From positions 1 to 64,000 of the forward strand of contig JAJYDV010000002.1 of assembly GCA_021777375.1 (NCBI GenBank): a DNA stretch of 64,000 nucleotides, read 5' to 3'. The notes beneath the pieces were generated by a model, which did not search any database, was not told the origin of the DNA, and saw only the letters and a program-made list of their open reading frames with translations. Position 1 is the stretch's first letter; every line of letters starts with the position of its first letter. This DNA comes from a bacterium (lineage in GTDB: Bacteria; Patescibacteriota; Saccharimonadia; Saccharimonadales; UBA4665). This document shows positions 19,182 to 30,013 of the stretch, one piece after another. A program made the position numbers and the translations under genes.

Positions 19182-19748
19182 ATGTACCAGATAGCAATTT
19201 CAGGAGCAGCTAGAGGAGACAGTGTAGAGGCCGGTAAGTTATTAGCCCAAGCAATGGGTGAAGCCATTGCCCGTTCCGGGCAGGCCTTGATGAGCGGGGC
19301 GACAGTCGGGCTTCCAAACTACACGGCCGAGGCCTATAAGGCTGCTGGAGGCAAAATGAGTGTCGGCATGAGTCCAGCTAGTTCAAAGGTTGAGCACATC
19401 ATGAAGTATCGCTTACCGACTAAGGCCTATGACACGATTATTTATTCTGGTCTGCACTATATTGGCCGCGACTCCCTACTAATCACTTCAAGCGATGCTG
19501 TAATATCTATTGGCGGACGTATGGGCACGCTACACGAATTTACAATAGCTGTTGAGAGCAGTACTCCAATTGGCTTTTTGCAAGGCGCTGGGGGTATTAG
19601 TACTGAAGTCCAGACGCTAATTTCCTTGGCGCATCCATTACGCGAAGGTACAGACGTCTTATTTAGCGACGACCCGGTAGAGTTAATTAATAGTATTGTC
19701 GAATTACTGGATCGCGAACACGGCAAATACAAGAAGCTTTACTACTAG
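19182..19748 (+). CDS. LOG/lysine-decarboxylase-like Rossmann protein (TIGR00725-like)
   Basis: AISGAARGD, LMSGATVGLP, DAVISIGGRMGTLHEFTIAVES. Confidence 0.75.
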   Translation: MYQIAISGAARGDSVEAGKLLAQAMGEAIARSGQALMSGATVGLPNYTAEAYKAAGGKMSVGMSPASSKVEHIMKYRLPTKAYDTIIYSGLHYIGRDSLLITSSDAVISIGGRMGTLHEFTIAVESSTPIGFLQGAGGISTEVQTLISLAHPLREGTDVLFSDDPVELINSIVELLDREHGKYKKLYY

Positions 19749-19766
19749 TAGAATCTGGGAAACTGG

Positions 19767-19801
19767 TCTAGCTGTTACAATTTAACAAGTAACAAGCTAG
19801 A
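19767..19801. promoter_or_regulatory. Palindrome upstream of uvrB (candidate operator)
   Basis: TCTAGCTGTTAC-aatttaacaa-GTAACAAGCTAGA, one bulged base; no T-run follows. Confidence 0.45.
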
Positions 19802-19822
19802 TTTAGAGCATATATTTCAATA

Positions 19823-21784
19823 ATGGGACTTTTTAATTTAGTTAGCAATTACGCTCCGCTAGGCGATCAGCCGGCGGCAATTAAGCAGTTGGCCCAGGGT
19901 ATCAGCGATGGGCTGAAGTATCAGACCTTGCTTGGTGCTACTGGATCTGGAAAGACCTTCACCGTCAGCAACGTCATTAGTCAATTTGAACGTCCAGTAC
20001 TAGTACTTAGCCATAACAAGACGTTGGCTGCCCAATTGTATGGTGAATTTAAGCGTTTTTTCCCGGATAACGCAGTACACTATTTCGTCAGCTACTTCGA
20101 TTACTACCAGCCGGAAGCCTATATTCCAAGAAGTGATACCTATATTGAAAAGGACAGCCAGATAAACGAAGAGATAGATCGCCTTCGCCATGCGGCTACC
20201 GATTCTTTACTTAGTCGCCGCGATGTGATTATTGTTGCTAGTGTTTCATGCATTTACGGTATCGGTAGTGTCGAAGACTACGCCGCTTTAGCCGTTAAGT
20301 TAAAGACTAAGGAACAGCGAAAAAGAGATAAGCTGTTACGTCATTTAACAGACATCCAATATCAGCGCAATGACCTTGATTTTCACCGCGGCTCATTTCG
20401 AGTGCGCGGCGATGTAGTGGATGTCTTTCCGGCTGGTGAAGAGACGGCCTACCGTATCAATTTTTTCGGCGATGAAGTTGAACGAATGACCCAGCTTAAT
20501 CCTCTTACCGGGGAGCTGGTTAGGGAAATCGACGAGCTTACTATTTTTCCTGGCTCACACTTCGTTACGCCAGAGGATAAACTTAAAAATGCTATTGTTC
20601 AGATTGAGCAGGAGCTACACGAGCGGCTAGAATACTTTAGGCAGCATAATAAGCTTTTGGAGGCGCAAAGACTAGAACAGCGTACCCGTTTTGATCTCGA
20701 AATGCTGGCCGAGACAGGATTCGTTAAAGGTATCGAAAATTATAGCCGTTATCTAACTAATCGTGAGCCAGGAGAACAGCCAGCTACTTTACTCGATTAT
20801 TTTCCCGATGATTACCTAATGATTGTTGACGAATCGCACATGAGTATACCTCAGGTCAGGGGTATGTATAATGGCGATCGGGCCAGAAAAGAAGTACTAG
20901 TCGATTATGGTTTTCGTCTACCTAGCGCGCTAGATAATCGGCCGTTAACGTTTAGCGAGTTTGAGCGTCACGTCAATCAGGTAATTTTTGTCTCTGCAAC
21001 TCCTGCCGAGTATGAGCTGCGTTTGAGCCCCCCTCCTGCGCAACAGGTAATCCGACCGACCGGACTACTGGACCCTAAAATTACTTTGAAGCCGATTGCC
21101 GGCCAAATAGATGATCTAGTTGCCGAAATTAATGAAACCGTCAAAAAGGGTCATCGGGCGCTAGTCACTACCTTAACGAAGCGCATGGCGGAAGAACTTG
21201 CTGATTATCTAAAAGAGTTAGATATTAAAGTCGCCTACTTGCACAGTGACATTAACACTTTGGAGCGCACCGATATTTTGCGTGATTTACGATTGGGAAT
21301 TTATGACGTTTTAGTGGGCATTAATCTTCTAAGAGAGGGTCTGGACTTACCGGAAGTTTCCTTCGTAGCCATTCTTGATGCCGATAAAGAAGGTTTTTTA
21401 AGAAGTTACGGAGCCTTAATCCAGGTTATTGGTCGAGCCGCTCGGCACTCCGAGGGACACGTATTTATGTACGCCGATGTGCTAACTGACAGCATGAAAC
21501 AAGCGATTGATGAAACAAACCGGCGCCGGGCAATCCAAGAGGCACATAACCAGAAGCATCACATTAAACCGCAGTCAATTACCAGAGAGGTGGAGCAACG
21601 GATGCGCGCTGAAGATGCATCTTCTAAATCCAAACTTGAGATTAAAAAGATTCCTAAAGACGAGTATCCGCTCTTAATTAAGCAATTAAGTGATCAACTG
21701 GAACTGGCAGCCGCCAATTTACAGTTTGAAAAAGCCGCCGAATTACGGGATCTAATCCAGGAGATTAAACTAAACGCATCGTAA
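19823..21784 (+). CDS. uvrB: Excinuclease ABC subunit B
   Basis: [44 protein letters not shown]-terminal UVR motif. Confidence 0.97.
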   Translation: MGLFNLVSNYAPLGDQPAAIKQLAQGISDGLKYQTLLGATGSGKTFTVSNVISQFERPVLVLSHNKTLAAQLYGEFKRFFPDNAVHYFVSYFDYYQPEAYIPRSDTYIEKDSQINEEIDRLRHAATDSLLSRRDVIIVASVSCIYGIGSVEDYAALAVKLKTKEQRKRDKLLRHLTDIQYQRNDLDFHRGSFRVRGDVVDVFPAGEETAYRINFFGDEVERMTQLNPLTGELVREIDELTIFPGSHFVTPEDKLKNAIVQIEQELHERLEYFRQHNKLLEAQRLEQRTRFDLEMLAETGFVKGIENYSRYLTNREPGEQPATLLDYFPDDYLMIVDESHMSIPQVRGMYNGDRARKEVLVDYGFRLPSALDNRPLTFSEFERHVNQVIFVSATPAEYELRLSPPPAQQVIRPTGLLDPKITLKPIAGQIDDLVAEINETVKKGHRALVTTLTKRMAEELADYLKELDIKVAYLHSDINTLERTDILRDLRLGIYDVLVGINLLREGLDLPEVSFVAILDADKEGFLRSYGALIQVIGRAARHSEGHVFMYADVLTDSMKQAIDETNRRRAIQEAHNQKHHIKPQSITREVEQRMRAEDASSKSKLEIKKIPKDEYPLLIKQLSDQLELAAANLQFEKAAELRDLIQEIKLNAS

Positions 21785-21818
21785 AATTTCTAATCTGTGG
21801 TATACAATTAAGATAACT

Positions 21819-22112
21819 ATGGCCAGACTATCCAAAGACGATGTGCTCAGATTGGCTCACCTCGCCCGGATTGAGTTGAGTAATGATGAGATTGAAGAGT
21901 TCTTAATTGAGCTCAATGAAGTTCTGGCTTATTTCCAACAGCTACAGAGCTTAGATACGAAAGGTATTATTGAAACAAATCAAGTCAATGGACTAACTAA
22001 CGTTATGCGTGATGACCAGTTGATTGACTACGGTTATGCACCCAGAGTTTTACTTAAAAACCTGCCGTTGAAAATGGATGATCAGATTCAAGTTAAACGG
22101 ATGGTTGAATAA
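21819..22112 (+). CDS. gatC: Asp/Glu-tRNA(Asn/Gln) amidotransferase subunit C
   Basis: LRLAHLARIELSNDEIEEF, position before gatA. Confidence 0.9.
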   Translation: MARLSKDDVLRLAHLARIELSNDEIEEFLIELNEVLAYFQQLQSLDTKGIIETNQVNGLTNVMRDDQLIDYGYAPRVLLKNLPLKMDDQIQVKRMVE

Positions 22113-22120
22113 AAATTTTT

Positions 22121-23563
22121 ATGCAGCAGGATTGGCCCACGTTAAAAGAGCTCGCAACAGCCGTAAAAAACGGTTCTAGTTCGGCTATTGATCTGACTCA
22201 TAGAGCGTTAGAACGAGTTGAACGTCAACAGAAGAAATATAATGCCACAATTTTAACCCTCAAAGAAGCTGCTCTCAAACGAGCCGAAGCAATTGATCGA
22301 GCAATTGCAGAAGGTAAAGACCCTGGCGTGTTAGCCGGAATTCCTTTCATTGCAAAGGATAATTTTTTAATTTTAAATAGCGAGACAAGGGCTGCAAGCA
22401 ACATTTTAAGCGGTTTTATAGCTCCTTATCAGGCGAGCGCAATAAATGCACTTGAGAGGGCCGGCGCAGTTTGCGTCGCAAAAGCCAATATGGACGCCTT
22501 TGCTCATGGCGCCAGTACCGAAAATAGTGATTTTGGAGTAACCAAAAATCCATATGACACGAGCCGTGTTGCTGGAGGTTCGTCCGGCGGCAGCGCGGCA
22601 TCGGTTGCCCTCGGCTTGGTTCCGTTTGCTTTAGGAACCGATACCGGTGGGTCAATTCGCCAGCCGGCAGCTTTTTGTGGAGTAGTAGGTTTGAAGCCTA
22701 CCTATGGGTTAGTTAGTCGAAATGGAGTAATCGCAATGGGCAGTAGCCTTGATTGTATCGGTCCGATTACCTCTCGTGTTGAAGATGCGGCTCTGGTCCT
22801 TGATGTGATGTCCGGTCGCGATGAGCTTGATTCGACAACTATTGAAAAAGATAAGTTAGGATACACGAACCTTGAGAAGCTCAAGCTTGATAAAGTAAAA
22901 ATCGGCGTAATTAGCGAATACTTCGAACAAGGGCTGGATGACGAAGTAAAAGCCAAGCTTCTAAAGCTTCTAAAAAAGTTGGAAGCAGGTGGCGCTAAGG
23001 TTTCAAATGTCTCGTTGCCGTCAACCAAGCTGGCTCTGGCGTGTTACTACATCATTGCTCCGGCAGAAGTTAGTTCCAATTTGAGCCGTTACGACGGCAT
23101 ACGTTACGGTTATTCCGACCGGGATGCTAACGATCTCGAACAGACTTACTTAAACTCGCGCGGCAAGGGTTTTGGTAAAGAAGCCAAGCGGCGAATTATA
23201 ATCGGTACGTTCGTCTTAAGCAGTGGCTATTATGATGCTTACTACAAGAAAGCTATGACGGTCCGGACAAAAATAATCAACGAATTCGATGCGGCGTTTA
23301 AAGACTATGATTATTTAATCGGTCCGGTTGCGCCAACGACAGCATTTAAAATTGGAGAGAAGTCTAAAGATCCGCTTCAAATGTACCTTGCAGATGTCAT
23401 GACAGTAGCCGCTAATCTGGCAGGTATCCCGTCAATTTCTTTGCCTAATGGTTTGGATGAAAAAGGCCTCCCAATTGGAGTTCAGCTGATGGCCGGCCGA
23501 CAAAATGATCGCAACCTGCTATTAATGGCCAAAATGATCGAAGAGGTGAATAGCCATGCATAA
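22121..23563 (+). CDS. gatA: Asp/Glu-tRNA(Asn/Gln) amidotransferase subunit A
   Basis: GIPFIAKDNF, RVAGGSSGGSAASVALGLVPFALGTDTGGSIRQPAAFCGVVGLKPTYG. Confidence 0.96.
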   Translation: MQQDWPTLKELATAVKNGSSSAIDLTHRALERVERQQKKYNATILTLKEAALKRAEAIDRAIAEGKDPGVLAGIPFIAKDNFLILNSETRAASNILSGFIAPYQASAINALERAGAVCVAKANMDAFAHGASTENSDFGVTKNPYDTSRVAGGSSGGSAASVALGLVPFALGTDTGGSIRQPAAFCGVVGLKPTYGLVSRNGVIAMGSSLDCIGPITSRVEDAALVLDVMSGRDELDSTTIEKDKLGYTNLEKLKLDKVKIGVISEYFEQGLDDEVKAKLLKLLKKLEAGGAKVSNVSLPSTKLALACYYIIAPAEVSSNLSRYDGIRYGYSDRDANDLEQTYLNSRGKGFGKEAKRRIIIGTFVLSSGYYDAYYKKAMTVRTKIINEFDAAFKDYDYLIGPVAPTTAFKIGEKSKDPLQMYLADVMTVAANLAGIPSISLPNGLDEKGLPIGVQLMAGRQNDRNLLLMAKMIEEVNSHA

Positions 23564-24050
23564 TCTGCTGAGTAAAGTGCACGATAAATTGCAGACCCTT
23601 GGCTCCACAAATATTGAGCATATTGTGCTCGGCATCGCATTAATAATTTTACTGGCCGTGCTTATAGCTTTAGTTATTACCTTGCACGCTAAGTATAACT
23701 ATTCTTCTAACTGGCGAGCATTGCAAAAAATGCTAAGAAACAAAGCTACCTGGAGTAATGCCGTACTGGAGGCAGATAAGCTGCTTGACGCAACACTTAA
23801 GAAGCGTCATTTTAAAGGAAAAACTATGGGCGAGAGATTGGTTGCCGCCCAGCACGAGTTAAGCGCCAACGATATGGTATGGTACAGTCACAAGCTGGCT
23901 AACAAGATTATTAGTGATAGCGTTGATGTTTCAAAAGCTCAGGTGAAACGAGCCTTACTAGGCTTTTGGAGGGCATTAAAAGATTTAGGCGCTTTTGGCC
24001 AAGAAAAAGGCCCTGAACAAGTGGCCAAAGAAAGTAAAAACGATGAGTAG
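23556..24050 (+). CDS. Single-TM protein of unknown function inserted between gatA and gatB
   Basis: 164 aa; TM IVLGIALIILLAVLIALVITL followed by basic soluble domain; overlaps both neighbours. Confidence 0.7.
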   Translation: MHNLLSKVHDKLQTLGSTNIEHIVLGIALIILLAVLIALVITLHAKYNYSSNWRALQKMLRNKATWSNAVLEADKLLDATLKKRHFKGKTMGERLVAAQHELSANDMVWYSHKLANKIISDSVDVSKAQVKRALLGFWRALKDLGAFGQEKGPEQVAKESKNDE

Positions 24051-25497
24051 TAAATACCTTCCAACAATCGGGATCGAGTGTCACGTTCAGCTGAGGACTA
24101 AAACTAAGCTTTTTTCGGGCGCCGACAACGATGCCCGCACTGCAAAACCAAACACTTTAATTAATCATATTGATTTTGGCCTACCGGGCGCACTGCCGGT
24201 ATTTAATCGTGAGGCGCTGCACTTAGCGGTGCGTGCCGCACTGGCTCTTGGAGTTGAGCCTCAGCTGTTTTCAACTTTCGACCGAAAGCATTATTTTTAT
24301 CCCGATCTGCCAATGGGCTATCAGATAACCCAGTATGATCAACCGGTTATAATCGGCGGCCAAGTCGAATATACTTTAAACGGAGAGTTAAAAAGAGTGT
24401 CGATTACCAGAGCCCATTTAGAGGCTGATGCAGGTAAAAGTTCTCACCCCGGCACTAAAGACTACTCTCTTGTAGATTTAAATCGTGCCGGTACACCGTT
24501 ATTAGAAATTGTTAGCGAACCGGACATGCACTCTGCTGCCGAGGCTAGAGCTTTCGCCGAAGAGCTTTACTTATTAATGTGCTATGCCGAGGTAACTGAT
24601 GGTGACTTATATCACGGAAATATGCGTTTTGATGTTAATGTCAGCCTAAGTGACAACGATAAACTTGGTGTGCGCAGCGAAACTAAAAACCTTAACAGCT
24701 TTAGAGCCGTAGAGAAAGCTGTAGATTATGAAATTAAACGCCAAAGTGAGTTGCTTGAACGTAATCAGCTGGTAGTCCAAGAAACACGCGGATGGAACGA
24801 AGCCAAGCAAAAGACGATTCCCCAGCGCAGCAAAGAAAACGCCGATGACTACCGCTATATGCCCGATCCCGATCTGCCGCCTATCGAAATTGATCCAAAA
24901 TATATTAAACAAGTAGAGTCGGAAATGCCGAAGCTACCTGCATTTTGGCGCAACGAACTCAGTGCGTTAGGGCTAAGCTCGTCACAAAGTAATATTTTGC
25001 TTGAAGCCGGAGTAAATTTTGCTGAAGCAAAGTACATGGATCTAGTGCTTGATTTCTCGAGCAGAGGACTAAATACCAAAGCTTTGGTGAACTGGCTGGT
25101 TAATGTCGATATCCCATTAGTTAAAACGGACTCCTCGCTAATCAGGACCGATCGCAATAAGCTATATCTTGATGTGCTTAATCTGGTTGAGGCCGGTAAG
25201 TTAAGCTCTACCAATACTAAGGAGTTGATTGCTGCTGCGCTTAAATCAAGCGAGGTACTTAGTAATATATCAGCCTATGCTTCACAGGCTGGACTACTGC
25301 AACAATCAGATAGCTCACAGTTGGAGGAGACTATTAAAGAAATTCTATTTACCAATGCTGAAGCCGTTAAGGACGTCAAGGCTGGTCAAGACAAAGCAAT
25401 CGGCTTTCTAATCGGCCAGGTTATGGCTAAAACTTCAGGACAGGCTAATCCCGAAGTAGCGCGTCAGCTCATTGAAAAGCTAATCAAGCAAGCATAA
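24043..25497 (+). CDS. gatB: Asp/Glu-tRNA(Asn/Gln) amidotransferase subunit B
   Basis: PTIGIECHVQL, DFGLPGALPVFN, RAHLEADAGKSSHPG; internal ATG 24043 preferred over the track start 23995. Confidence 0.95.
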   Translation: MSSKYLPTIGIECHVQLRTKTKLFSGADNDARTAKPNTLINHIDFGLPGALPVFNREALHLAVRAALALGVEPQLFSTFDRKHYFYPDLPMGYQITQYDQPVIIGGQVEYTLNGELKRVSITRAHLEADAGKSSHPGTKDYSLVDLNRAGTPLLEIVSEPDMHSAAEARAFAEELYLLMCYAEVTDGDLYHGNMRFDVNVSLSDNDKLGVRSETKNLNSFRAVEKAVDYEIKRQSELLERNQLVVQETRGWNEAKQKTIPQRSKENADDYRYMPDPDLPPIEIDPKYIKQVESEMPKLPAFWRNELSALGLSSSQSNILLEAGVNFAEAKYMDLVLDFSSRGLNTKALVNWLVNVDIPLVKTDSSLIRTDRNKLYLDVLNLVEAGKLSSTNTKELIAAALKSSEVLSNISAYASQAGLLQQSDSSQLEETIKEILFTNAEAVKDVKAGQDKAIGFLIGQVMAKTSGQANPEVARQLIEKLIKQA

Positions 25498-25572
25498 ATT
25501 AGTCATCTTAAAGCCGCGTGAGAAACTGTACTTAAGCTGTTTAATGATGTAAATTGGTTTATAGAAATTAAT

Positions 25573-25821
25573 ATGAGTACCGTAGACAGCACATTTTTAA
25601 TTATCGGATCGGTTTGCTTGAGCCTATTTTTCCTCGCACTATTTGGCCTAACTATCTATACTTGGACGACATTTCACCGTTTGGCGCGTCGTACCGAAGC
25701 AGCCCTTAGTGGTGTCGAGGCGGCCGGACATCTGCTTCGTGAAGCTGGAAAACGCGGTGCTTTTATGCCTCTTGCCGGTCTTTTTAAGTATATTTTCCAA
25801 TCACGTAGCAGAAAGGACTGA
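25573..25821 (+). CDS. Small membrane protein (N-terminal TM)
   Basis: 82 aa; FLIIGSVCLSLFFLALFGLTIYTW; TATAGA ~10 nt before ATG. Confidence 0.55.
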   Translation: MSTVDSTFLIIGSVCLSLFFLALFGLTIYTWTTFHRLARRTEAALSGVEAAGHLLREAGKRGAFMPLAGLFKYIFQSRSRKD

Positions 25822-25827
25822 GGCGCC

Positions 25828-26274
25828 TTGGTGTCAAAGCTTTTGCCAGACAGCAGCAAACTAAAAAAAGCTGCTGTAAGCAATGCATTGCTTGGAGGGC
25901 TAAATTACCTCATCTCTCTGATAAGTATTGAGGATTCTAAAGAAGAAACAGTGCAAAAGGTCGAGGAAAAGCTTGCCGCTGAGAAAAGAAACCTGGAGGA
26001 CAAAATTAGCTTGCTTCTTGTAGAGCTTAAGGAGTTGGTTGATATTGTGGCTGACGAGACAAAGACTCTAATTGCCGGCAAGCGCAATCATTCCAGTGCG
26101 CTCGTCACAAGAGTTACTCAAGCTAAAGTTAAACTTGAACAGGTTCTTGCCGCCCTGAGAGATAAACGCAGTATTCAGGATAAAGACTTAGCCAATGCTG
26201 TAAAAGAGGCCAAAAAAGCAATTGTTGCCGCCAAGAAGTTTCTATTAAAAGCTGACCACAATAATAATCTATAG
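25828..26274 (+). CDS. Coiled-coil protein of unknown function (non-ATG start)
   Basis: Lys/Glu-rich heptads, 6 bp after preceding gene. Confidence 0.55.
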   Translation: MVSKLLPDSSKLKKAAVSNALLGGLNYLISLISIEDSKEETVQKVEEKLAAEKRNLEDKISLLLVELKELVDIVADETKTLIAGKRNHSSALVTRVTQAKVKLEQVLAALRDKRSIQDKDLANAVKEAKKAIVAAKKFLLKADHNNNL

Positions 26275-26390
26275 ATTAGCTAAAGCAGAAAAAAATACAG
26301 CGCTTAAGGCTAGCGTTTAATAAAACCCAGCGATATAATAAGGTAGTTAGCGTTAGAGACAAAAAAGGAAATAAAGGGAAATAATAGCTT

Positions 26391-29300
26391 ATGGCTAAGG
26401 CTAGGCAATTAGAAGCCTCGGATTTTGTTCACCTGCATAACCACACACATTTTTCGGTGCTGGATGGCTTAACCAAGATCCCGGCGCTAATAAGCCAAGT
26501 TAAAGATTTTGGCATGGAAGCAGTAGCCATAACCGATCATGGCACATTAAGTGGGGCCATAGACTTTTATACCGAAGCCAAGGAGAAAGGACTCAAACCG
26601 ATTATTGGCATGGAAGCTTACGTGGCTCCACGCTCAAATCAGGACCGTGACCCTAGTAAGGATAAGAATAACTTTCACCTGACGGTTTTAGCTAAAAATT
26701 ACACAGGCTATTTAAATTTAATGCGCCTGGCTACCATAGCCAGCCTGGAGGGCTTCTATTATCGGCCACGAATTGATTTTGAGACGCTAACTAAGTACCA
26801 CGAAGGGCTAATTGTACTTAGCGGCTGTATTGGCGGAGAAGTTGCCGATCACTTGCGTTCAAATCAGGAGAAATTAGCTGAAGTGGCTGCTTTAAAGTAT
26901 AAGAAACTGCTTGGTGGTAGTTATTATATTGAGCTCCAAGACCACGGGCACCCTATGCACCCTGGACACTGGAGTGAACAAGAAAGAGTAAATGCCGCAT
27001 TGCTTAAGCTGGCTAAAAAGCTGGATATACCGGCGGTATTAACGTGCGATGCTCACTATTTAAAATCTGAAGATAAGGAAGCGCACGAAATTTTGCTCTG
27101 TGTTCAAACCGGCTCATTTTTAAGTGATCAGGATCGAATGTCTCTAGCTGAGTTCGATTTAAGTGTCACTGACCCAAAGAATATTATTGAACGCTGGGGC
27201 AAAGATTATCCGGAACTAATCTTAAACACCAAGGCAATTGCCGACTCCGTCGATCTAAAGATTAATCTCGACAGTATTTTAATTCCGAAATTTCCGATTC
27301 CCGAAGCTCAAGTCAGCGAGCATGACTATCTGGAGAAGCTGGTCTACCAAGGCTTGGCGTGGCGCTATGCTGGAATTGATCGTCTTCAGGCCGGTAAATT
27401 AACGGTTAAAGATGCTAAGCAAAAGCTCCCTGAAGCAATTCTAAAGCGTGCCGAATACGAGCTAAGTGTTATAGATAAGATGGGCTTTCAGGGATACTTT
27501 TTAATCATTAACGATTTTATTTCATGGGGTAAAAGCCAAGGTATTGTGTTTGGTCCTGGCCGAGGTAGCGCTGCCGGCTCAATAGTTTCCTACGCTTTAG
27601 ATATTACCGCTCTTGATCCGCTGCAGTTTGATTTACTATTCGAACGTTTTTTAAACCCGGACCGTATCAGCATGCCAGATGTAGATATTGACATCATGGA
27701 TACCCGTCGCAATGAAGTTATTGCTTATTGCGCAGATAAGTATGGGCATGACCGGGTGGCTAATATAGTAACTTTTGGTACGATGGCTGCTAGAAATGCA
27801 GTGCGTGACGTTTCTAGAGTGCTCCAAGTGCCCTACTCTGAAGCTGACCGGCTAGCCAAAATGATTCCACCACCTATTCAGGGGATTCATACGCCGCTTA
27901 AGCGTTCGATTCAGAAAAATCATGATTTAAAGCATGAATATGAAACTAATCCGCAGGCTAAGCGTGTCTTTGACTTGGCTACGCAGCTAGAGGGAACAAT
28001 CCGCTCACACGGAGTGCACGCTGCCGGTGTAGTTATTGCCCCGGATGACATCGTTAAGTACGCTCCTTTAGAGATGGCTCAGAAGGGAGTTTTCGCGACA
28101 CAATATTCAATGGGCCCAATTGAGCATCTTGGGCTACTTAAAATGGATTTTTTGGGTCTCAGCAATTTAACTGTAATTAAAAACGCCCTTAGGATTATAA
28201 AAAAAGTATATAACGTAGATCTGGACATTGAAAAGCTGCCCTTAGACGACAAAGCAACTTATGAGCTGTTTCAGCGTGGCGATACTACCGGTGTATTTCA
28301 ATTTGAGTCAGCCGGAATGAGACGTTATTTAAAGATGCTCGAACCCACTAACTTTGAAGATATTGTGGCCATGAACGCGCTTTACCGACCTGGTCCAATG
28401 CAATTTATTGATGAGTTTATTTCTCGCAAGAGAGGCGAGAAAAGAATTACTTATCCGGACCGCAGTATGGAGCCGGCCCTTAAAGCTACCTATGGAGTAT
28501 TAGTGTATCAGGAACAGGTGATGCAGATTAGTAAAGATGTCTGTGGTTTTAGCGGAGGCGAGGCTGATACTTTGCGTAAGGCAATCGGGAAAAAGAAAAT
28601 AGATATTATGCGCAAGATGCGTGACCGAATGATCGAAGGCGCTAAAGAAGTGTCCGGAATTAACGAATCGACAATGGAGAAGTTTTGGCAACAACTGGAG
28701 GAATTCGCCGCCTACTGTTTTAACAAAAGCCATGCTGCCTGCTACTCCTTAATCGCTTATCAGACTGCATATTTAAAAGCGCACTGGCCAGCTGCTTTTA
28801 TGGCAGCTCTTATGACTTCCGTCTACGATGACACCGAACGTTTGGCGGTAGAAATTAGTGAGTGCCAGAGAATGAGCATTCCAGTCTTGCCCCCAGATAT
28901 TAATGAGTCGTTTAATGAATTTGCAGTAATTCAGAGTGCAGACTCGGCGGCCATTCGTTTTAGTTTGAAAGCCGTTAAGAATGTCGGTAGTAACGCCGTA
29001 GATGAAATAATCCGAGCTCGTGAAAGCGGTCCGTTTGAGAGCCTGGAAGACTTCTTATGGCGCGTTGATTACCACGCGATTAACCGTAAATCTTTTGAAA
29101 GCCTGATTAAAGCAGGGGTTTTTGACAGCTTCCACGACCGCAGTGTTTTGCTTGAAAATCTGGATATGATAATGGTTTATGCCTCACGCTCCCAGAAACA
29201 GGCTGAACATGGTCAAACTGATCTATTTGGTGGAGTTGACATCACGGTCAAGGCGCGAGGACAACTTAATTTGCCACCGGCTTCGAGCGATCAGACACTG

Positions 29301-30011
29301 ATGCCCCGTGATCATCTAATTTGGGAGAGAGAATTACTTGGCCTTTACCTATCTAAACACCCACTAACCTTATATGAGCAGTATCTAAAGGATAGGGTTA
29401 GGCCAATTGCTGAACTTAACGAGGATATGGACGGTGAGTCTGTTCAGATTGGCGGTATTGTTAACGGTGTGCGAGAGATTACTACTAAAAACGGTCAAAA
29501 AATGGCTTTTGTTAAAGTTGAAGACATGAGCGGCGACATCGAAGTGATTTTATTCCCCTCAATGTACTCGCAATACGGTAGTCTTTGCACTCTAGATAAA
29601 GTTTTAATTGCGCGAGGCAAAATTAGTGCCAAAGATCGTGATGGACGTATCAGCACGGAATTAAAAATCATACTCGACAGCGCGATTGAAGTCACTGTTG
29701 AACAAGCCGAGGCTGCTCAGCTTTCAAACAAGGCTACAACAAGCAATCTAGCTCTAAATGGTCCTGGAGCTAAAGACAAGAACGAAAGACAGCGTTTGTT
29801 TATCCGTTTGACTAGTTCTGAAGACGAACGCTTGTTGATTGATTTAAAGCGGACCATTGATAAGCATCAGGGTTCAACTGAGGTAGTATTAGTACTTGGC
29901 GAAGAACAACGCAAACAAGCCATCAAATTACCTTCTGGAATTGAAATTGAGAGCGACGGGCCTAGGCTCTTAAAAGAACTTATGGGCAGTGAAAACGTGG
30001 CTTTGAACTAG
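26391..30011 (+). CDS. dnaE: DNA polymerase III alpha subunit
   Basis: PHP domain FVHLHNHTHFSVLDG, FGPGRGSAAGSIVSYAL, PDVDIDIMDTRR, YRPGPMQFIDEFI, OB fold near C-terminus. Confidence 0.97.
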   Translation: MAKARQLEASDFVHLHNHTHFSVLDGLTKIPALISQVKDFGMEAVAITDHGTLSGAIDFYTEAKEKGLKPIIGMEAYVAPRSNQDRDPSKDKNNFHLTVLAKNYTGYLNLMRLATIASLEGFYYRPRIDFETLTKYHEGLIVLSGCIGGEVADHLRSNQEKLAEVAALKYKKLLGGSYYIELQDHGHPMHPGHWSEQERVNAALLKLAKKLDIPAVLTCDAHYLKSEDKEAHEILLCVQTGSFLSDQDRMSLAEFDLSVTDPKNIIERWGKDYPELILNTKAIADSVDLKINLDSILIPKFPIPEAQVSEHDYLEKLVYQGLAWRYAGIDRLQAGKLTVKDAKQKLPEAILKRAEYELSVIDKMGFQGYFLIINDFISWGKSQGIVFGPGRGSAAGSIVSYALDITALDPLQFDLLFERFLNPDRISMPDVDIDIMDTRRNEVIAYCADKYGHDRVANIVTFGTMAARNAVRDVSRVLQVPYSEADRLAKMIPPPIQGIHTPLKRSIQKNHDLKHEYETNPQAKRVFDLATQLEGTIRSHGVHAAGVVIAPDDIVKYAPLEMAQKGVFATQYSMGPIEHLGLLKMDFLGLSNLTVIKNALRIIKKVYNVDLDIEKLPLDDKATYELFQRGDTTGVFQFESAGMRRYLKMLEPTNFEDIVAMNALYRPGPMQFIDEFISRKRGEKRITYPDRSMEPALKATYGVLVYQEQVMQISKDVCGFSGGEADTLRKAIGKKKIDIMRKMRDRMIEGAKEVSGINESTMEKFWQQLEEFAAYCFNKSHAACYSLIAYQTAYLKAHWPAAFMAALMTSVYDDTERLAVEISECQRMSIPVLPPDINESFNEFAVIQSADSAAIRFSLKAVKNVGSNAVDEIIRARESGPFESLEDFLWRVDYHAINRKSFESLIKAGVFDSFHDRSVLLENLDMIMVYASRSQKQAEHGQTDLFGGVDITVKARGQLNLPPASSDQTLMPRDHLIWERELLGLYLSKHPLTLYEQYLKDRVRPIAELNEDMDGESVQIGGIVNGVREITTKNGQKMAFVKVEDMSGDIEVILFPSMYSQYGSLCTLDKVLIARGKISAKDRDGRISTELKIILDSAIEVTVEQAEAAQLSNKATTSNLALNGPGAKDKNERQRLFIRLTSSEDERLLIDLKRTIDKHQGSTEVVLVLGEEQRKQAIKLPSGIEIESDGPRLLKELMGSENVALN

Positions 30012-30013
30012 GC

